From Polycladomyces zharkentensis (GTDB lineage: Bacteria > Bacillota > Bacilli > Thermoactinomycetales > JIR-001): a DNA stretch of 64,000 nucleotides. The notes beneath the pieces are model-generated. The model was not told where the DNA came from. It made no database searches and worked only from the letters and a program-made list of their open reading frames with translations. The stretch spans positions 186,001-250,000 of the forward strand of contig NZ_JAFHAP010000004.1 in the NCBI RefSeq assembly GCF_016938855.1, in the 5' to 3' direction. A program made the translations under genes and the position numbers. Every line of letters begins with the position of its first letter. Positions within the stretch are counted from its first letter, which is position 1. Of the stretch, positions 59,384 to 64,000 are shown in pieces.

Positions 59384-59593
59384 TTACTTGCGCTTCCCCC
59401 AGAAGCACTCCTTCAAATCCTCGTCTGCGATCTCCGCCCACTCTTCCAACCATCCGTTATCCCCATAACTAATATGGGTAAGGTTTTCCTTGATAAAGCT
59501 GAACGGCGCCCATTCCACCGTCAGAGGGGACGTATTCACGTGGGCATTGATCGATACGGTGTTCACCTTGATTCCACCAATCGAGATGGGCAT
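59384..59593 (-). CDS. GerPD/GerP-like spore protein, second of the tandem set
   Basis: A 69-residue protein (IGGIKVNTVSINAHVNTSPLTVEWAPFSFIKENLTHISYGDNG). The N-terminal half fits the GerP pattern, but the C-terminal half is acidic (EEWAEIADEDLKECFW) and lacks the D-x-DV end; it may be a GerPD-like variant. GGAGGAA precedes the ATG. Confidence 0.7.
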   Translation of the reverse strand: MPISIGGIKVNTVSINAHVNTSPLTVEWAPFSFIKENLTHISYGDNGWLEEWAEIADEDLKECFWGKRK

Positions 59594-59712
59594 CGAATTT
59601 CCTCCTTGTCTGACCCGGGGTGTGTCTCACCCCTGTCGCGTGTATCACTTCCCGAATCGATGCGCGGTCGGACCGGGTAAAGTGCCCTCTTGTGGTATGA
59701 CCAGACATGCCC

Positions 59713-59922
59713 TCAGGCCTGTTGAATAAGAACAGGGTGATCGTTCACGTCCGGATCGACGATCGGGTTGGCCGTGCGGATCACCGCGTGGTCACCGGTC
59801 GTCGAGGTTCCCACGTTGTTCTTTTGCAAACTGAACGGATAATAAGTCAAATGCGTTCCCACCGTGATGGATGAGGTCGTCGTCACGGCATTCACCTTCA
59901 ATACTCCTAGCTTGATAATCAA
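59713..59922 (-). CDS. GerPA/GerPF-like spore protein, first of the tandem set
   Basis: A 69-residue paralogue (IKLGVLKVNAVTTTSSITVGTHLTYYPFSLQKNNVGTSTTGDHAVIR and VDPDVNDHPVLIQQA). The TTG start follows AGGAGGAG. It is the first gene read in the set; about 120 bases separate it from the second. Confidence 0.8.
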   Translation of the reverse strand: MIIKLGVLKVNAVTTTSSITVGTHLTYYPFSLQKNNVGTSTTGDHAVIRTANPIVDPDVNDHPVLIQQA

Positions 59923-60165
59923 TGGGAACTCCTCCTCATATCAGCCATCGCCTATATTACAGTATGATGGGCGTCCCATTTCGAAACATGGGCAGATCAA
60001 AATGGGCACCCGCCCACACCAAATAAAAAAGCCCACCCCCCGGGTTTTCCGGGAATGTGGACGCTTGCGAAGGTGATTTAGGAAAAAGTGGACACACATA
60101 CCTTGACATCACGTAGATCCAAACCTGGCAGGCCAGACGTATGCCGGACGCCGTTTCATTATCCC

Positions 60166-60267
60166 TCACCGATATGCTTCCAACTCACCTGTCGCTTTGA
60201 GACGGCCTTCCTCTTCCTCCACCTCGAAAACAGGTTCCCTTCTCTTCTTCACAACCACTTTGGGCAT
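60166..60267 (-). CDS. Possible 33-residue charged protein
   Basis: MPKVVVKKRREPVFEVEEEEGRLK... The protein has a basic start and acidic end, with no hydrophobic core. A GGAGG is at about 12 bases upstream of the ATG. It lies 51 bases after the DedA stop and could be co-transcribed. No family recognised. Confidence 0.35.
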   Translation of the reverse strand: MPKVVVKKRREPVFEVEEEEGRLKATGELEAYR

Positions 60268-60317
60268 GGGCTTTTCCAGCCTCCGATCCCATAACGCGGA
60301 ATCCGGGACACGATGCC

Positions 60318-60926
60318 TCACTTCGTGTCGGAGTTCACCCGACTCTGCCAAACCGCCCAACCCATCCAGACCAGTACGAGGGGAACCACAATCCACAACA
60401 AATCCATGCCATAGCGATGCAACAGATGGAGCGCATTTTCCCAATTGGCCCCTACTTGATAACCCAAGCCGATAAACGTTAAGCACCAAAACAACCCACC
60501 CGTGTAGGCGTACAGACCGAACCTGGGCCACGGCAGGTTGGAGATCCCCGCCAAATAAGCCGTCACATGGCGCACACCGGGAATGAAGTAACCGAAAAAC
60601 AACACCCAATTGCCGTATTTGCGAAATAAAAACTGCGTGATGCGCAACCGACGGCGTGTGATGAAAAACTTCGGTCCAAATTTTTTCAAAAACGGATATC
60701 CCAACCGCCAGCCCAAAAAATAGCTGACAGTAATCCCACACAGGGAACCGGTCAGCGCACTGGCAAACGCCAAATACAGATTGAGCCGGCCGATGGAAGA
60801 AAGGTATCCGACAAACGTCATCATGATTTCATCCGGCAACGGCAATCCGACGATGCCGAATACCAGAAACAGAAAAATACCGATATAGCCGTACTCCAAT
60901 AACCATTCCATCAACGTTTGTTCCAT
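60318..60926 (-). CDS. DedA family membrane protein
   Basis: A 202-residue protein with four to six membrane segments. The family signature is GLPLPDEIMMTFVGYLSS near the N-terminus, an F-RKYGNWVLFFGYFIPGVRHVTAYLAGIS segment with the conserved Arg and Pro, and a C-terminal helix. DedA/YngC/YkoX-type proteins act as flippases for undecaprenyl phosphate or other lipids; function of this paralogue is not determined. Confidence 0.92.
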   Translation of the reverse strand: MEQTLMEWLLEYGYIGIFLFLVFGIVGLPLPDEIMMTFVGYLSSIGRLNLYLAFASALTGSLCGITVSYFLGWRLGYPFLKKFGPKFFITRRRLRITQFLFRKYGNWVLFFGYFIPGVRHVTAYLAGISNLPWPRFGLYAYTGGLFWCLTFIGLGYQVGANWENALHLLHRYGMDLLWIVVPLVLVWMGWAVWQSRVNSDTK

Positions 60927-61013
60927 GTTTCAACCCCGTTTGAGAACCGTTCGCGGCATTCGCGTCAAATAATAGGATATCATACTTTCTTTTGATTCCA
61001 AAGTAATGTGATG

Positions 61014-61502
61014 TTAACAGTCTGTAGTGAATTCATTGACCGCAGGCAGAAGTGAACGATATTCACCGAACGACACCGTTTCCCGAATATGGTCCGCCAA
61101 ATCGTACTCCATCGTTTCTTCTTTGAAGCACTCGTCCGTGTCCAAACGATGATGCAACCTGTTGCAAGTTCCGTCAAGATGATAGAACGATTGAATTCGT
61201 ACCCCCTCCGCCCTTTTCCATTCTATAACTGACTCCAGAAACAGAAAGTCATCGCCCATAGCATCCATGATGGTATAGAAGTCCATCCGCTCCGCTTGAC
61301 GGCTTTTGTCCAAATAAATGAGGCCGTAGCTGAAGGAATTACACCTGATATCCACCACATACCGAGGTTGGCCGTCTTGTTTGACCACTACCACATAGGG
61401 TTCCAATTCTTCATCCCGCTCATTGGCTTCCGATTCCGTAAGTGGCTGTTCGGGCACCCCTTTTTCCAAATCCCAGTTCGCATAATACTCCCATGTCCAC
61501 AT
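61014..61502 (-). CDS. Hypothetical protein, 162 residues
   Basis: A soluble, acidic, aromatic-rich protein: MWTWEYYANWDLEKG, PYVVVVKQDGQPRYVVDIRCNSFSYGLIYLD, and a C-terminal ETMEYDLADHIRETVSFGEYRSLLPAVNEF. No known domain was recognised. The start was placed at MWTWEYY since GAGGAGGG lies nine bases upstream; longer in-frame starts exist. Single gene between DedA and the sugar kinase region. Confidence 0.65.
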   Translation of the reverse strand: MWTWEYYANWDLEKGVPEQPLTESEANERDEELEPYVVVVKQDGQPRYVVDIRCNSFSYGLIYLDKSRQAERMDFYTIMDAMGDDFLFLESVIEWKRAEGVRIQSFYHLDGTCNRLHHRLDTDECFKEETMEYDLADHIRETVSFGEYRSLLPAVNEFTTDC

Positions 61503-61835
61503 GATATGAACCCTCCTCATCGATGATGAATCCATTTGCGTCATGCCTTTCTCCGCCAACAAGAAAGCTCATCGACATCGGCTGTCTCGGTTGGATCTCA
61601 CCGGATCGGAGCGTGTCTGGTGAATACTGTCCAATTGCTTTCCTGACTTGCCCCGCCTTGTCCTGCAAGGATGCAGATCATGGCCGCTCCTACCCGGAGC
61701 GCAGGATGGGCAATGTACGCTTCTCTTTGAAGTAGTTGCCCGCGATTTCATTTCTGCATGTTCGGGTCTTCGCCGGACTCGGTCTTCACTCAACCGGGCA
61801 TGCATGTGCCCGCTCACGAATTGACAAGTCACGCC
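61503..61835. other. Intergenic region containing the third diverged shared segment
   Basis: No gene. Bases 61590-61830 resemble 1338-1575 and 5300-5450 in the same orientation (for example TTCGGGTCTTCGCCGGACTCGG). A small imperfect palindrome GGGCATGCATGTGCCCG is at about 61796-61812. Confidence 0.4.
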
Positions 61836-62768
61836 CTAGTCTACCACTTTTTCCACGCGAACCTCTTTCAACAACACCGATACCTGCTGTTTCTCAATCC
61901 CCGCCGTCTCCCGCAGCGCATTGGCAGCGGCACACGCCGTCGCCAATGCCAGCGCCTCCTCCCTGCTTTTCCTTTGGTGAGTGGCAGACAGCCAACCGGC
62001 CAGAAACGCATCCCCGCTCCCTACGGGATTGACCGCTTGAACGGTGGGCGGCGTCACCCAATATGTTTCTCCACCGACCACCGCCGCCAATCCTTGGACA
62101 CCGGCCGTGACAATCACCGTTTGCCCCGCGTCCCGCACCAACTGTCTGGCAGCCGCAATGGTCTCCGCACGGGACGAAACCACTTTCCCCAACAGGTGCC
62201 CCGCTTCATCCTGATTCACTTTGATGCCGTCCGGCCGGACCGCCCATCCGTTCTGCAACGCCTTCCCGCTCGTATCCAGCCAGACGGTCGCTCCCCGTGA
62301 ACGGGCAATCCGGATCAATTCGCCGTAAGCATCCTCCGGGACCCCGGGCGGTAGACTCCCACAACAGGCAACCATGGATGACCGCTCCGCCCATGTTGCC
62401 ACTTTGGCCGTCAATTGGTGCCATTCCACTTCGGATACCGTCGGTCCCGGTTCCAACACCTCCGTTTGCGTGCCGTGATCCGGGTCCAAAAAGGTCAGAC
62501 AGGTTCGCGTCTCTTTCCCGATCCAAACAAAATCGGACGGGATCCCGTCCGATTCCAGCGCTTTCATCATCCATCGTCCGTTTTGTCCGCCGACAAAACC
62601 CGTAGCGCAAACGTTTGTGCCCAACGCATGCAACACCCGGGCGACATTTACCCCTTTACCGCCAGGCTGCCGAATCACCCGTCGACTGCGATGTATGGCA
62701 TGGACGCGAAAATCGGGTACGATCCAGGTTTGGTCGATGGCAGCATTTAAGGTGACAGTCAGAATCAT
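61836..62768 (-). CDS. PfkB-family sugar-phosphate kinase (1-phosphofructokinase/tagatose-6-phosphate kinase type)
   Basis: A 310-residue ribokinase-fold enzyme. N-terminal LNAAIDQTWIV and RQPGGKGVNVARVLHALG and C-terminal NPVGSGDAFLAGW with the catalytic Asp are PfkB signatures; the group contains FruK and LacC. Overlap of four bases with the aldolase gene upstream points to a pathway making a ketose bisphosphate that is then cleaved, as in tagatose or GalNAc catabolism, or fructose 1-phosphate use. No phosphotransferase component is in view. Confidence 0.87.
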   Translation of the reverse strand: MILTVTLNAAIDQTWIVPDFRVHAIHRSRRVIRQPGGKGVNVARVLHALGTNVCATGFVGGQNGRWMMKALESDGIPSDFVWIGKETRTCLTFLDPDHGTQTEVLEPGPTVSEVEWHQLTAKVATWAERSSMVACCGSLPPGVPEDAYGELIRIARSRGATVWLDTSGKALQNGWAVRPDGIKVNQDEAGHLLGKVVSSRAETIAAARQLVRDAGQTVIVTAGVQGLAAVVGGETYWVTPPTVQAVNPVGSGDAFLAGWLSATHQRKSREEALALATACAAANALRETAGIEKQQVSVLLKEVRVEKVVD

Positions 62769-63646
62769 GTCGGTATCGCCCCCGTTGTCACCGTCGCTTC
62801 GGCACGTCCCGCCGAACCGGTGAGACGCAGTTTCTCTTCCACTACTTTTTGCACTGCACGCTTCCCGTTTTGCACGTATATCCGCGGATCGGATTCCGAG
62901 GGATGATCGTGCAGATACGAACGGAGTGCAGAAGCATAGGGCAGTTTCAATTCGGTGGAAATGTTGATTTTGGCGATGCCTTTTGCGATCGCCTGGCGAA
63001 CGGATTCGTCCGGCAAGCCGGAGGCACCGTGCAGCACCAGCGGCACCGGCGTTTCACGAGCGATGGATGCCAGTCGATCCAAGTCCAGTCTGGGCTCACC
63101 CCGGTAAACCCCATGCGCGGTTCCTATGGCGACGGCCAGCGAGTCACATCCCGTTTCTTCCACGAAACGTGCCGCCTCGTAAGGATCAGTGTATGTATCT
63201 TCCGCTGTCGGGGAAGCATCCGCCGCATCCGGCACTCGACCCAGCTCTGCCTCAACCGGCACCCCCACCGCATGGGCTGCCTCTGTTACCTTTTTGACAA
63301 GCGCCGCATTTTCTTCCCACGGCAATCGGGAACCGTCGATCATGATCGAAGTGTATCCCGCCCGTAAACACCGCAAGGCCGTTCCGTAATCCCGTCCATG
63401 ATCCAGGTGCAGAACGACGGGGACGGATACCGACTCCGCGGCCGCTCTTGCCAGATGAACCAAGTAGTTCAGCCCGACCGCTTCGATGGTGGCGGGTGTC
63501 GTTTGCAGGATCACCGGCGCCCGCATCCGCTCTGCCCCCGCGACGACAGCCTGCAACAACTCCAAATTGTGAAAAGCGAAACCGCACACCGCATACTGCT
63601 TGTCACGCGCCGCTTCCAACAATCCCTTCGGGGTGACCAAACCCAA
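62765..63646 (-). CDS. Class II ketose-bisphosphate aldolase (GatY/KbaY/FbaA group)
   Basis: A 293-residue class II aldolase. Catalytic Asp82 and zinc ligand His83 lie in VVLHLDHGRDY; EAELGRV, AIGTAHGVYRGEPRLD and LHGASGLPDESV carry further zinc and phosphate contacts. It is like GatY/KbaY tagatose-bisphosphate aldolases and fructose-bisphosphate aldolases alike; specificity is unresolved. TTG start behind GCAGGGAGGG. It stands just after nuoD, an unusual neighbour. Confidence 0.88.
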   Translation of the reverse strand: MGLVTPKGLLEAARDKQYAVCGFAFHNLELLQAVVAGAERMRAPVILQTTPATIEAVGLNYLVHLARAAAESVSVPVVLHLDHGRDYGTALRCLRAGYTSIMIDGSRLPWEENAALVKKVTEAAHAVGVPVEAELGRVPDAADASPTAEDTYTDPYEAARFVEETGCDSLAVAIGTAHGVYRGEPRLDLDRLASIARETPVPLVLHGASGLPDESVRQAIAKGIAKINISTELKLPYASALRSYLHDHPSESDPRIYVQNGKRAVQKVVEEKLRLTGSAGRAEATVTTGAIPT

Positions 63647-63673
63647 ATCGGTTCCCTCCCTGCGGGTTTTTTG

Positions 63674-64000
63674 TCAAGCGTCCACGTCGCCCAACACGAT
63701 ATCGATCGCGCCCAGGATGGCGACCAGGTTGGCGATGTTTTCCCCTTCCAACAAATGCGGCAGAATCTGGAGGTTGTAGAAGGAAGGCCGGCGCCAATGA
63801 ATGCGCCATGGTTTGTCTTTGCCCTTACTGATCAGATGCACGCCCAGTTCTCCCCGCGGATTTTCCACGGCCACATACACTTCGCCTTCAGGCGGCCGGA
63901 TGACCCGCGGTACTTTGCCCATCACCGGGCCGCCATCCGGGAATTGCTCCACCGCCTGCTCCACGATGCGCAACGACTGACGGATTTCCTCCATGCGCAC
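63674..64000 (-). CDS. nuoD: NADH-quinone oxidoreductase subunit D (C-terminal part; start beyond right edge)
   Basis: The last 108 residues of NuoD (49-kDa subunit). PRGELGVHLISKGKDKPWRIHWRRPSFYNLQILPHLLEGENIANLVAILGAIDIVLGDVDA is the conserved C-terminus lining the quinone site. The frame is open at the right window edge, so the gene continues outside. A nuo operon is expected to the right. Confidence 0.95.
   Translation of the reverse strand: MRMEEIRQSLRIVEQAVEQFPDGGPVMGKVPRVIRPPEGEVYVAVENPRGELGVHLISKGKDKPWRIHWRRPSFYNLQILPHLLEGENIANLVAILGAIDIVLGDVDA

Overview
The window looks like a chromosome segment of a moderately GC-rich, endospore-forming Firmicute. The gene families (a seven-gene comG operon, YqzE, GpsB, GerPA/GerPF-type spore proteins, YhcN/YlaJ, YugP, YkfC, TenI, a NifS-type desulfurase next to ThiI, a bd-type oxidase) and GC content suggest the Thermoactinomycetaceae or a close relative. 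That taxonomic guess is inference. Most genes are on the minus strand.

Layout. 1-6.2 kb: truncated YabE-like 3D-domain protein, VanW-family lipoprotein, cydAB, and a PuuD-like class I amidotransferase. 6.5-9.6 kb: DUF378 protein, ispG, UPF0180 protein, a new small ORF, yqzE and aroK. 9.7-13.8 kb: complete comGA-GG operon for the DNA-uptake pseudopilus. 14-18.6 kb: tRNA-Gln, VOC protein, metallophosphoesterase, a YkoN/YkoP-like pair, TerC and a pterin dehydratase. 19.4-21.9 kb: thiI and its desulfurase. 22-29 kb: maltodextrin locus (LacI-type regulator, GH13 enzyme, mdxG, mdxF, mdxE) with a good LacI-type operator but no transporter ATPase. 29.2-36.1 kb: HxlR regulator divergent from DJ-1 and nitroreductase genes, an EamA transporter, and a TetR/two-ATPase/ABC-2 export operon with a palindromic operator. 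36.6-43.9 kb: queF, small hypotheticals, an AT-rich DUF2935 island, a chromosomal ParM/ParR-like pair, O-methyltransferase, GNAT and tRNA-Gly. 44.5-55.6 kb: cell-wall genes (peptide-binding protein, YkfC-like endopeptidase, a PBP4-like protein with no signal peptide, gpsB, rodA, ftsW) with yhcN- and yugP-like genes. 55.8-60 kb: tenI-thiO-thiS-thiG behind a TPP riboswitch, then four tandem GerPA/PF-like genes. 60-64 kb: DedA protein, a hypothetical, a PfkB kinase/class II aldolase pair, and the C-terminus of NuoD.

The most unusual material is between genes. A dispersed element of about 200-220 bp occurs in at least five places (around 1.1, 6.4, 8.1, 39.6 and 55.7 kb). It folds into two long stem-loops whose loops carry complementary octamers. 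It sits against terminator hairpins, and in the best case it is bracketed by a perfect 22-bp direct repeat of the whole hairpin. This resembles a non-autonomous structured mobile element that targets terminators. Separate relics of IS200/IS605-type TnpB elements lie at about 19, 44.3 and 50.5 kb, with end-like hairpins at 52.9 kb.
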